Below are positions 15,812-22,778 of a DNA stretch of 42,256 bases, piece after piece. The first letter of the stretch is position 1, and each line of letters opens with the position of its first letter. The position numbers and the translations under genes are program-made. The stretch spans positions 1 to 42,256 of the forward strand of contig JBIILZ010000021.1 in the NCBI GenBank assembly GCA_044338255.1, given 5' to 3'. A model generated the notes under the pieces. That model was not told where the DNA came from, did no database searches, and saw nothing but the letters and a program-made list of their open reading frames with translations. Origin of the DNA: CAIUVD01 sp044338255. GTDB taxonomy: Bacteria; Planctomycetota; UBA11346.

Positions 15812-17136
15812 GCGACCATCCCGTCGGCCGAACTCGCGCTCAACGGCAGCAGGCTGCGGCCATCGAATTCGCCGCAGATCGTGAGCGGTCTTCCCGTGCT
15901 CCAGGCCAGCAGGCGCCAGCGGTGGACCCAGCCGGTCTGGACCGGCAACGCATCGCCTGACTCGTCGCGCACCCAGAGCCGGTCTTGGTGCATCAGGGGG
16001 ACGATGCCCGCGAGCACGAGGCACCTCCGTTCCAACCACGGCACCTCGCGACAGCGGTCACCGAAGTCGCTGACGGCCGAGGCGATGGTCCGTCCACCGG
16101 GCAAGGCGTTTGCCAGAGTGGCGGCACCGCGACTACGGATCACGGCGCGCTGCGATGCTGGTCCCGGGAAATAGCACACCTCGCCGGGGAAGCGGGTGCC
16201 GGCGACCAGGGAGGTATCCAGGGGCTGGCTGCCGGCGGCAAAATGCAGGATCATGGCGGTGCGGTCGGCACCATTGTGCAACCAGCTGCGGGCAGTGCGG
16301 ACGCCGTCCTCGTCGGAGAGGTGACGGCCAATCACGGTCCATTGGCCGCTGACCGGTGGTGAGGCCAGCACGTCCTCCTGGGGCACGGTGAAGCCGACCT
16401 GCTGCCGCAGATCGTCGATCAGCGCGGCCGGCAGGGAGGCGCGTCGCCGCCAGGCCTGGGCCTGCAGCTGCAACTGCCCCAGACGTTCGAGGACCTGTTC
16501 CTGCCAGCCCTCGCCATGGAGTCCGCTCCCGAGTTCCCGGACCCGGCGCGCCAGGCCAGGCGCTTGGCCGTCGATCAACCGCCGGGCTTGATCAGCGAAA
16601 AAAGCCCCGGGCTTGTCGGCCAGATCACCGATCCCATGCCGCAGCAGATCGCCCATCCAGGTGAGGAGGTCATCGACGGCCCCATCGACCCGCTGGTCGC
16701 GTTGCGCGGCCCGCTTGGCGGTCTGGGCCGTGGCTGCTGCCTGGGCCTCCGGATCGGCGGCTCGTTCCACGGCGGCCGCGATCTTGACCTCGCGGGCCTC
16801 GGCGCGCTTCGAGCGGCTCGCGCGCCATTCCGCAACCCATGGTGGCGCTTCCGTGGTGAATGCCGGACGTGATCCGGCCCACAGCAGCAGCAGGCCAAGC
16901 CCGTGCTTGCAGGGGAATTTACGCGACGGACACGAACATTTAAACGCGGGCTCACCCAGATCGACGATCGCCTGGTAGGGATTCTTGCCGCTTCCCTGGC
17001 AGAGGCCCCACGCGCCCTCGTCGTCGCATCCGAGGGCTGACCAGACGCGCAGATGGGCCTGCTCCCGGCCCGCTTTGGCCGAAGCGGCATCGGGGGCCCA
17101 AGCGACAATCTGTTCTGCGGTCCAAGCCGGTGGCAT
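15805..17136 (-). CDS. SWIM zinc-finger protein, first gene of the MoxR operon
   Basis: A 443-aa protein with a SWIM-type zinc-binding motif: C67-S-C69, then C76-K-H78, in the segment FKCSCPSRKFPCKHGLGLL. The preceding WTAEQIVAWAPDAASAKAG (about residues 5-23) and GSGKNPYQAIVDL (about 48-60) are characteristic of the SWIM proteins found beside MoxR-VWA genes. SWIM domains bind DNA or proteins. I start at the ATG at 17136 because the family homology begins there; in-frame ATGs at 17199 and 17277 would add 21 or 47 atypical residues. No strong Shine-Dalgarno site decides the choice. The 3' end overlaps the DUF5691-type gene. The operon promoter must lie in 17137-17372 or be affected by the MITE just upstream. 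Confidence 0.82.
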   Translation of the reverse strand: MPPAWTAEQIVAWAPDAASAKAGREQAHLRVWSALGCDDEGAWGLCQGSGKNPYQAIVDLGEPAFKCSCPSRKFPCKHGLGLLLLWAGSRPAFTTEAPPWVAEWRASRSKRAEAREVKIAAAVERAADPEAQAAATAQTAKRAAQRDQRVDGAVDDLLTWMGDLLRHGIGDLADKPGAFFADQARRLIDGQAPGLARRVRELGSGLHGEGWQEQVLERLGQLQLQAQAWRRRASLPAALIDDLRQQVGFTVPQEDVLASPPVSGQWTVIGRHLSDEDGVRTARSWLHNGADRTAMILHFAAGSQPLDTSLVAGTRFPGEVCYFPGPASQRAVIRSRGAATLANALPGGRTIASAVSDFGDRCREVPWLERRCLVLAGIVPLMHQDRLWVRDESGDALPVQTGWVHRWRLLAWSTGRPLTICGEFDGRSLLPLSASSADGMVAW

Positions 17137-17372
17137 GCTTTCGATGAGAAGGACAGGATCGGTCCATTGCAACCCTCGTGCTGGGGATGCCGCCAACATC
17201 TCGCAGCCCACATTAAATTGCCGATCAGGTCGCGAAGCGCCGGGCCATGGAGGCAGCCGAGTCGTGGTCGTCGGCATGCGCCGTTGCGCCAGGAATCAAC
17301 GACCCACGCAGGACGCTCGCCGCGATGACGGTGCACAGCTGACCGGCCCGGCCCCTGGGAACCCTGCGTGCG

Positions 17373-17542
17373 CCTAGGAGCCTGTCGGGAATAGATTCGG
17401 TCGGCTGACTCGGTCTCGTACGGCATCTCCGGCGTTAGCAAAGCGGTCAGATAGCTCCCGCTATCCGCCCGCTTTGCCGCCTTGGATCTGCCGGACGATC
17501 CCTTCGCCATCCTCGGTCATCTATTCCCGACAGGCTCCTAGG
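17373..17542. mobile_element. 170-bp MITE with perfect 22-bp terminal inverted repeats
   Basis: Both ends carry CCTAG followed by GAGCCTGTCGGGAATAG in inverted orientation (17373-17394 and 17521-17542), a perfect match. If the CTAG at each end is the duplicated target, the true repeats are 17 bp, starting GAGCC. The centre is a long stem: GCAAAGCGG (17438-17446) with CCGCTTTGC (17469-17477) and inside it GATAGC (17450-17455) with GCTATC (17460-17465). It is too short for a transposase. The CTAG target and ends suggest mobilisation by an IS5-like or related DDE transposase, which is inferred. It lies about 240 bases upstream of the SWIM gene. Confidence 0.85.
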
Positions 17543-17570
17543 GGATTTTTTTCGCCGATCCGCGTGTGGC

Positions 17571-17730
17571 TCATTTTCTCGCCCGCCGCCCAAGCACCCG
17601 AGAAATGATGTCCGGCATATACTCGATAAAGCCACGGATTTCGGGAACCACTGACGCAAAGTCAGACAACCGGTGTAGCTTTGCCCACAGTTGAAGAAAG
17701 CCGACGAAAACCAACCAGTTCGGTTGGTTA
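17571..17730 (-). pseudogene. 3' remnant of an unidentified gene cut by repeat copy B
   Basis: An open minus-strand frame of about 52 codons without a start codon, ending at a TGA (17571-17573). It encodes a plausible protein C-terminus (WLVFVGFLQLWAKLHRLSDF, then VPEIRGFIEYMPDIISRVLG). The frame is lost at about 17730, exactly where the 120-bp repeat begins. No family is recognised. Confidence 0.4.
17709..17729 (-). terminator. Possible terminator of the secretion operon
   Basis: Perfect 8-bp stem AACCAACC / GGTTGGTT around a 5-base loop, followed on the minus strand by TTTTCG, about 135 bases after the stop codon of the TPR lipoprotein gene. The T-tract is short and the stem not very GC-rich, so this is tentative. 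Confidence 0.35.
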
Positions 17731-17846
17731 CTCGGAGTTTTTTAGGTGGGCGAAGTTGCCATGGTTGGTGAATTATGGTGAGGTGCTGGTCGAGTCGATG
17801 GTTAGGCAGCAACGGCAAGGGCTGTGACGGATATTTGCGGAGTACG
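17728..17846 (+). repeat. Copy B of the direct repeat of about 120 bp flanking the MoxR operon
   Basis: Same element and orientation as 9627-9747. It sits between the remnant at 17571-17730 and the end of the TPR lipoprotein gene, about 20 bases from the latter's stop. The two copies bracket about 8 kb that hold the five-gene MoxR operon and the MITE. Confidence 0.85.
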
Positions 17847-17865
17847 ACGAGTGATTCGCCGCGGC

Positions 17866-18462
17866 TCATTTCGAGAGCTGACGACTCTCAAGCTGTGCCT
17901 TCGAGGTTAAAGCCCAGGATTTCCACTCGGGTTCCTGGCTGCGTTCAATGATGCTGGCCAGCAGCTCCAAGGTTTTGTCGTTGGTTTGATTGGAAGTGAT
18001 TTGGATGAAGGCGAGCGTTTGTATCGCGGGTAGATGCCCTGGCTGTACCTCAAGGGCGGACTGTGCGGCTTCGATCGCGTCGCTGTGCTTGAGGGCAGAT
18101 TCCAAGGCGATTGCCAGATTTACGCGCGGATCAGGATGACCGGGAAGTAGCTTCCGTGCCCATTCGAATTCACGGGCGGCTTCGTACAGATCGCCTTTAG
18201 CCATCAGCAGAACCCCAAGATTATTGTGGGCCTGACCATTGTAGAGGTCTTCATCAATCGCTTCGCGTAGATAACCTTCGGCTTTTTGCGGATCCGAGGT
18301 AAGATAGGTCTTTGCTTCGGCGAAGGAATTGGCACTGGCCGTCGTATCGCGCATGACAGCGGATTTCTCCATTTTCGCGGGGTCTTCCTCACGGCTTTCG
18401 CAACCGGTCATGAGCATCATACCGAGCATGAAAACAGGGAATATCCACAGGCGTGCAGGCAT
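17866..18462 (-). CDS. TPR-repeat lipoprotein, last gene of the type II secretion operon (candidate pilotin)
   Basis: A 198-aa protein with a lipoprotein signal: hydrophobic WIFPVFMLGMM followed by the lipobox LMTG-C with Cys21 as the lipid-bearing residue. Asp or Glu right after Cys (here CES) does not clearly indicate inner-membrane retention, so outer-membrane location is possible. Residues about 70-170 contain roughly three tetratricopeptide repeats (AHNNLGVLLMAKGDLYEAAREF, in two halves NNLGVLL and AAREFEWA, then PRVNLAIALE). It starts seven bases after the GspM-like stop, so it belongs to the operon. The small TPR lipoproteins PilF/PilW are pilotins that carry the PilQ secretin to the outer membrane; a similar job for GspD here is inferred. 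The ATG at 18462 lacks a clear Shine-Dalgarno site. Confidence 0.75.
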   Translation of the reverse strand: MPARLWIFPVFMLGMMLMTGCESREEDPAKMEKSAVMRDTTASANSFAEAKTYLTSDPQKAEGYLREAIDEDLYNGQAHNNLGVLLMAKGDLYEAAREFEWARKLLPGHPDPRVNLAIALESALKHSDAIEAAQSALEVQPGHLPAIQTLAFIQITSNQTNDKTLELLASIIERSQEPEWKSWALTSKAQLESRQLSK

Positions 18463-18469
18463 AGTATTT

Positions 18470-18937
18470 TTACCGTGAAATGGCGAGGAGGATGGTGGCG
18501 TCGAGAGTGGCATTGGCGGGAACCGTGAGGGTCGAGATGGTCTGGGGAGTGAGCGTGACTTCTTCGGCCTTCCATTGGTGAGCATGCGCACGGAACGCCT
18601 CATACCACTGGGCGATGCTGGCGGCGGTAAGGCCGGAGAGATGCACTTCGACCTTGCGTGTCCTGCCTGAACCGCGGTTGCGGAGCGACGTCAGGGATGA
18701 TGACGATGCTCCTGCCGCCGACAGTGCCGCATGGATCATGGGTATCAGGTCGGTTTCGTTCGCCGTGGTCGGGGCGCCCTTGCCGACCAGGCGGGCGAGT
18801 CGTTCTGTCTCGGTACGCGCCTTTAGGGCTTCTGACAGTTCGGTGTCATGCTGCGCCATGCGTGCGCTCGTCACCGCCCAGCTTGCGAGAGAGAAGCAGA
18901 GGCCGGCAATGGCCATCAGCCAGAGTTTTCGGTTCAT
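18470..18937 (-). CDS. gspM: GspM-like inner-membrane protein of the type II secretion system
   Basis: A 155-aa protein with one N-terminal transmembrane helix (residues about 4-22), a coiled linker (ARMAQHDTELSEALKARTETERLARL) and a C-terminal domain (about 60-150) with the alternating strand-helix pattern expected of the ferredoxin-like GspM periplasmic domain (VEVHLSGLTAASIAQWYEAF). GspM joins GspL in the inner-membrane platform that couples the GspE ATPase to pseudopilus assembly. It overlaps the GspL-like gene by ATGA. The family is poorly conserved, so the call rests on topology, size and operon position. Confidence 0.7.
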   Translation of the reverse strand: MNRKLWLMAIAGLCFSLASWAVTSARMAQHDTELSEALKARTETERLARLVGKGAPTTANETDLIPMIHAALSAAGASSSSLTSLRNRGSGRTRKVEVHLSGLTAASIAQWYEAFRAHAHQWKAEEVTLTPQTISTLTVPANATLDATILLAISR

Positions 18938-19809
18938 CGGGTTCTCCCGGTTGGGGGTGGTTTCCAGGTGAGGACGATCGTTGCCTCCCCGCCGGAAAAT
19001 GCGGGCAGATCGGGTGGATTGAGCCGCCAGGGCTCTTCGCCGGACATGCCGGGAATGGTCGTCAAGGGAGTCATGAGCGCCGATAAGTCGCTATTCGAGG
19101 CCAGGCTTATCTTTACTGAAATCTGGTGCGCATTGGCCGAGACGTCACGCAGATGCACCGGCGGTTGTGCCGGCCACACGGCCCACAGGTGGTCGAGCAA
19201 GATCATTTGATCGGTGATGATCTGCGTTTCGCCGCCCCGGCCCTGACTTTGCCGCAGGGCCTGTTGGAGACGTGCCTCGGGCGGCAATTGCTGGCCGCCG
19301 ACGGAGGCAGGCGCGGCTCTTTCGGCAATCTGCCGGCGATCGTCATCCACCGACGCGCGCGTGCGATCGATGGCGGCGATCTTCAGCTGCCCCCCACCGA
19401 GAAGCAGAATGCCAGTCATGGCACAACCGGCCAGCCAACAGCCGATGAGCCTACGCCGCTGGCGGCGTAGGGGTTGGGAAATATATCCGCCGGAGAAGAG
19501 ATTGAGCGTGGTGGCGGAGGCCTGAGCAACGCCCCGGGCTAGGAGGAATTGCGGGATCCGATCCGGCGACAGCGTCCAGGAAGTGAGCGATTGCGGGTCG
19601 GATAAACGACTTTCCACGGCAGCGCCTGAAACCCCGACGGCGAGTATCCGGCCATCGGCGAGGCGGGTATAGGCACATGCCAGGTCTTCGACCGGGAATG
19701 GCAGGACCTGCTCGAAACGATATGCCCATTGTTCGGGGCCATGATCGGCCTCTGTCTCGAAGAGGCCCCACCAGGCACGTTCGCCATCCACATACAGGGT
19801 GTCGGTCAT
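18934..19809 (-). CDS. gspL: GspL-like protein of the type II secretion system, short cytoplasmic domain
   Basis: A 291-aa protein. The N-terminal 145 residues are cytoplasmic; then NLFSGGYISQ precedes a basic stretch and one transmembrane helix (LIGCWLAGCAMTGILLLGGG), matching the conserved GspL pattern of an NL-x-G motif just before the membrane helix. A periplasmic part of about 120 residues ends in a strand-rich segment. GspL normally links GspE to the membrane through an actin-like domain of about 230 residues; here that domain is much shortened. The ATG at 19809 overlaps the GspC-like stop (ATGA); an 85-codon upstream extension is a Arg-rich shadow of that gene and was discarded. Confidence 0.75.
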   Translation of the reverse strand: MTDTLYVDGERAWWGLFETEADHGPEQWAYRFEQVLPFPVEDLACAYTRLADGRILAVGVSGAAVESRLSDPQSLTSWTLSPDRIPQFLLARGVAQASATTLNLFSGGYISQPLRRQRRRLIGCWLAGCAMTGILLLGGGQLKIAAIDRTRASVDDDRRQIAERAAPASVGGQQLPPEARLQQALRQSQGRGGETQIITDQMILLDHLWAVWPAQPPVHLRDVSANAHQISVKISLASNSDLSALMTPLTTIPGMSGEEPWRLNPPDLPAFSGGEATIVLTWKPPPTGRTR

Positions 19810-20252
19810 GGCCTGACTCCGATGGTTCTCTTTTCGCCTGACCATTGGACGTCGACTTCTTGGCTGGTGATACGGCTCACGGTGATGTCGTTGCGGGTTT
19901 CTCCTTCGGCGATGAAAAGTAGCGGCTGACCTTTCGCAGGCTCGATGGCCGCGACCACCTTGCCCTGGCGTGTGAGGACGCCGACGACCAGGATATTCCA
20001 GGGTTGATCTGCAATTTTGGCAACGGCCTTTTTTTCCGGGGGCTGCCAGGTGAGCCGGCCCCATTGTTCATGGGCGAGCCTGGGAGTCTCGTTTGCAGGG
20101 TCGTTCCCGGTATGCGCCGGTGCCGGTGCGGATGCTGTCAGAGGCACGGGAATGAATGCCCACCATCCAAGTGCGAGGACGAGCCCGGAGACGAGTAACG
20201 AGCATCCGGTCAGCGCGATCTGCCAGGGCCGTGCCGGATTATCGTTGGGCAT
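19806..20252 (-). CDS. GspC-like (HR-domain) inner-membrane protein of the type II secretion system
   Basis: A 148-aa protein with one transmembrane helix (residues about 13-36), a Pro/Ala-rich linker and a C-terminal periplasmic domain (about 78-145: NILVVGVLTRQGKVVAAIEP, LLFIAEGE, then VSRITSQEVDVQW). This strand pattern is that of the homology region of GspC and of PilP, which contact the secretin N0 domain. No PDZ domain is present. In most gsp operons gspC precedes gspD; here it follows gspK. It overlaps gspK by 14 bases and the GspL-like gene by ATGA. GspN or PilP-like are alternatives. Confidence 0.7.
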   Translation of the reverse strand: MPNDNPARPWQIALTGCSLLVSGLVLALGWWAFIPVPLTASAPAPAHTGNDPANETPRLAHEQWGRLTWQPPEKKAVAKIADQPWNILVVGVLTRQGKVVAAIEPAKGQPLLFIAEGETRNDITVSRITSQEVDVQWSGEKRTIGVRP

Positions 20253-21057
20253 AACGTACCACCGTGGCTATTCCGCCATCTTGTTGAGCAACCATGAGGA
20301 ACCACTGCTTGCGCAGATCGCCGATTTGGACCTGCACATTCAGGCACCAGCGGTCGGTAGTGTCTACGAGGTAGGGCGGCGACGTGCGGCGCGCATCGTC
20401 GGGGAAGGTTATCGTCTGTCCATTTTCACGTGCGGCGCGTAGGATACCGGTGAGGTCGCTTTGACGCGGGGCGGGGATTAGTGCGGTAACCACCTCCCAA
20501 GGCGCTGTCCGCCAATTCACCCGCTGACCGTTCAGGGCCGAACAGACCAGCGCGAGCGGCGGAAGCGTATGGGCTGATGGCGGAGGGGTGGAAGCATCCA
20601 GCCAAGGGGGGAATCGCGGTCGTTCGTCGCTGGTAGCACCCAACCACCAAGTTTCAGGTTCGCTCTTTTCAGGAGAATGGATGTCAGTCGGTTGTGCAAT
20701 GAGCGAACCCGGATTGGGCTGGGGAATGCTGCTCAGGGCGTCCCAGGCTTGCACCAGGATGTGAACCGATTGATCGTCCCACATCAGGTCGGAATCAATG
20801 ACCGTCGTCGGCCGGTATGGTTCCGTGAGAGGCGTGCTCATGGCGGCTCCATGCTCGCGGAGCCAGACGCCGGCGGCATATTCGGCATCGGCCCGCAGTA
20901 CGTCGCATTGATCATCGAGGCGATCGATGCGTAACTGCCGTACACGCGAAGTGGCATGCGCAGCAATCGTCATCGTCGCCACCGAGAGGGCGGCGATGCC
21001 GATCAATACCAGGAGCAGTGCGGTTCCGTCGCGCATGGGTGCCATCAGTGCTGCCAT
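20239..21057 (-). CDS. gspK: GspK-like minor pseudopilin
   Basis: A 272-aa protein with a prepilin-type N-terminus: MRDG followed by TALLLVLIGIAALSVATMTI. It lacks Glu at position +5, as is typical of GspK, the tip subunit of the pseudopilus. The long C-terminal part (about 240 residues) contains a helical domain segment (VNWRTAPWEVVTALIPAPRQSDLTGILRAAR, in pieces NWRTAPWEVVTAL and SDLTGILRAAR) that matches the GspK pattern in which residues before and after helical repeats follow the phrase N-x-N-TA. I place the start at the ATG at 21057, which overlaps the gspJ stop (TGATG); later in-frame ATGs at 21045 and 21036 are also possible. Confidence 0.82.
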   Translation of the reverse strand: MAALMAPMRDGTALLLVLIGIAALSVATMTIAAHATSRVRQLRIDRLDDQCDVLRADAEYAAGVWLREHGAAMSTPLTEPYRPTTVIDSDLMWDDQSVHILVQAWDALSSIPQPNPGSLIAQPTDIHSPEKSEPETWWLGATSDERPRFPPWLDASTPPPSAHTLPPLALVCSALNGQRVNWRTAPWEVVTALIPAPRQSDLTGILRAARENGQTITFPDDARRTSPPYLVDTTDRWCLNVQVQIGDLRKQWFLMVAQQDGGIATVVRYAQR

Positions 21058-21593
21058 CAGTGCCACTCGCGCCATAAGGGAATGGACGGGACCTTACCAG
21101 GCGCCTGCGGATTTACTGGGGTCTCTGGCACGCTGGTCTCGGCAGCGAGATCGAGCCAAAGAGTGCCCTGGTCATCCATGCGGAAGCGGCTCGGAGAGGG
21201 GGAATAGGTGGCAATGATCGGCGACCGTGGGATCGGCACTGCCATGGCTGCGTCCGGCGCTCCGCTGAGTGGTTCTTCTAGGCCAAGGCCCTGGGCGCTG
21301 CATGCCCAGAGGGCCAGACGGCGTTGTGCCGGCTCGCCGGGCAGGCAGTTGATCGTGGCGAAGCGGATGCTGTGTCCATCAACGGCGATGGTCAGTGACG
21401 AGACGCGGCCACCGAGATCCGCCTTCAGCAGGCGGACTATGGCTGACCATGCCCGTTCTTGTTCGGTCAACCGCCCGCTTTGAGCAGACGCTCGGCCGAC
21501 AACACGCAGCCACGTCCCCAACGCGATAGTCACGAAAGCCAGGAGGGTAGTCGCCAAGAGGATTTCGAGCAGGGTGAGTGCAGCGTTCCTCAT
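21057..21593 (-). CDS. gspJ: GspJ-like minor pseudopilin
   Basis: A 178-aa protein with a class III signal: MRNAA then LTLLEILLATTLLAFVTIAL. The conserved Glu lies at +5 if cleavage occurs before LTLLE, but the residue before the cleavage point is Ala instead of Gly. A long soluble strand-rich domain follows. GspJ forms the pseudopilus tip with GspI and GspK. It overlaps gspI by ATGA at its start and gspK at its end. Confidence 0.8.
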   Translation of the reverse strand: MRNAALTLLEILLATTLLAFVTIALGTWLRVVGRASAQSGRLTEQERAWSAIVRLLKADLGGRVSSLTIAVDGHSIRFATINCLPGEPAQRRLALWACSAQGLGLEEPLSGAPDAAMAVPIPRSPIIATYSPSPSRFRMDDQGTLWLDLAAETSVPETPVNPQAPGKVPSIPLWREWH

Positions 21594-21925
21594 GGCGGTG
21601 GATTAACCACGGGATTGACCACGGGAGTGAAGCGCAAGCACGGCTGGGGATGCTCTTCGTTCGCTTCCACCTGGTACCAGTGAATCGATTGTTCGGCGGT
21701 GGTGCCCGGTCCAGGACCCAGATCGGTGACGGTGTAGGCCTTGGCGTGCATGTCGGCCGTGCCGATGCGTGTCGGTGATTCACTGGAAACCATGGCATAT
21801 CCAGGGCGGACACCTCCGTGCGTGCGTGCGTTCAAGCGCAGTGCGACCAGCGCGGCAGCGGAGGCCATCGCCAGCAGCACTGTTGCGGCAACGATCTCCA
21901 GAAGGGTAACACCCTGACGGTTCAT
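21590..21925 (-). CDS. gspI: GspI-like minor pseudopilin
   Basis: A 111-aa protein starting MNRQG-VTLLEIVAATVLLAM, a canonical prepilin peptidase site with Gly at -1 and Glu at +5, followed by a hydrophobic helix and a short soluble domain. Small size and position between gspH-like and gspJ-like genes identify it as GspI, which nucleates the tip complex. The ATG at 21925 overlaps the gspH-like stop (ATGA); an upstream in-frame start would put 18 residues before the signal and is rejected. The protein ends in the repeated VVNPVVNPPP. Confidence 0.8.
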   Translation of the reverse strand: MNRQGVTLLEIVAATVLLAMASAAALVALRLNARTHGGVRPGYAMVSSESPTRIGTADMHAKAYTVTDLGPGPGTTAEQSIHWYQVEANEEHPQPCLRFTPVVNPVVNPPP

Positions 21926-22353
21926 GGGAGAGGCAGCGGTGTAATGACGCCGCTGATCCCACCCACTAGGAATTGCCATTCATGCCGGGTCGTCGGATCG
22001 AAAAGGGTGGTCAGAAGATCCTGGTTGAAGCCATGCTGATCATAGGTGATCCGCGTCTGAGGTGTGCCATCGGGCCGGCTCCATAGCACTTGGTAATCGG
22101 ATGGTGGCCGGACCGTTGCTGGCGAACCGTCACCAGGCAGCAAATTGAGGCCTGCATCGGTCATGAGCAGTTCATAGCCGCCGTGTTCGCGTGCGGCATC
22201 GCGTATCGCCTGATCGAAGGCGCTCAGAGTGGAAAGCGGGCCGGCGGTAGCTGAGCCATGCGGCCGCCAAGCTGTCAGGGTCACGCCTGCGACCAGGCCC
22301 AGAAGCATCGCAACTGCGAGCATTTCCAGGAGCGTAAATCCATGACGTGTCAT
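21922..22353 (-). CDS. gspH: GspH-like minor pseudopilin
   Basis: A 143-aa protein starting MTRHG-FTLLEMLAVAMLLGLVAG, a standard prepilin cleavage site with Glu at +5. The soluble domain is about 110 residues. The place directly after gspG and before gspI and its size point to GspH, which connects the tip complex with the GspG shaft. It begins two bases after the gspG stop and overlaps gspI by ATGA. Confidence 0.8.
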   Translation of the reverse strand: MTRHGFTLLEMLAVAMLLGLVAGVTLTAWRPHGSATAGPLSTLSAFDQAIRDAAREHGGYELLMTDAGLNLLPGDGSPATVRPPSDYQVLWSRPDGTPQTRITYDQHGFNQDLLTTLFDPTTRHEWQFLVGGISGVITPLPLP

Positions 22354-22355
22354 GT

Positions 22356-22778
22356 CTATTTCTTGCCGGTCGCAGAGAGATCGGAGGTACTGATGTCGGC
22401 CTTGTCCCCGGTGCCGCCGGGCTGCCCGTCTTCGCCGTAGGTCACGACTTCGAACGAGAGCCCGTCCGGGCCGGGCACCAGATACAGATAGGGTTTGCCC
22501 CAGGGATCGATGAGCTTGCCGGCTTCGAGGAAATAGGCGGAATCCGCGGGCGAGCTCAGCACAGCTAGGCCTTCGCCGGTGGTCGGTAGCCGCCGTTGAT
22601 CGAGCCGGAACGTTTCGATGGCGCCGGCGATCTGCGCCAGCTGGGTCTTGGCGATTTCATGTTTGGCTTTGCCGATCCGGCCCGAAATGCCGATGGTCAG
22701 CGTCGCCGCCAGCATGCCGAGGATGACTACTACGGCGAGCACCTCGATCAAGGTCATACCGCTGGTGCGAACGTTCAT
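22356..22778 (-). CDS. gspG: GspG major pseudopilin
   Basis: A 140-aa protein starting MNVRTSG-MTLIEVLAVVVILGMLAATL, with Gly at -1 and Glu at +5 of the mature protein. The C-terminal signature of GspG is complete: DPWGKPYLY (about residues 88-96), then VTYGEDGQPGGTGDKADIS (about 111-129), which carries the calcium-binding residues of the major pseudopilin. It builds the pseudopilus shaft that pushes substrates through the secretin. Translationally coupled to gspF by an ATGA overlap. Confidence 0.95.
   Translation of the reverse strand: MNVRTSGMTLIEVLAVVVILGMLAATLTIGISGRIGKAKHEIAKTQLAQIAGAIETFRLDQRRLPTTGEGLAVLSSPADSAYFLEAGKLIDPWGKPYLYLVPGPDGLSFEVVTYGEDGQPGGTGDKADISTSDLSATGKK

Noticed and set aside
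16575..17510. Minus-strand frame of 311 codons overlapping the SWIM gene
   Set aside because: Shadow of the SWIM gene in another frame with an N-terminus lying inside the MITE; lacks the CxC/CxH motif in proper context.
17447..17869. Minus-strand frame of 140 codons across the MITE, the remnant and repeat B
   Set aside because: It joins three unrelated elements and is in a different frame from the protein-like remnant at 17571-17730.
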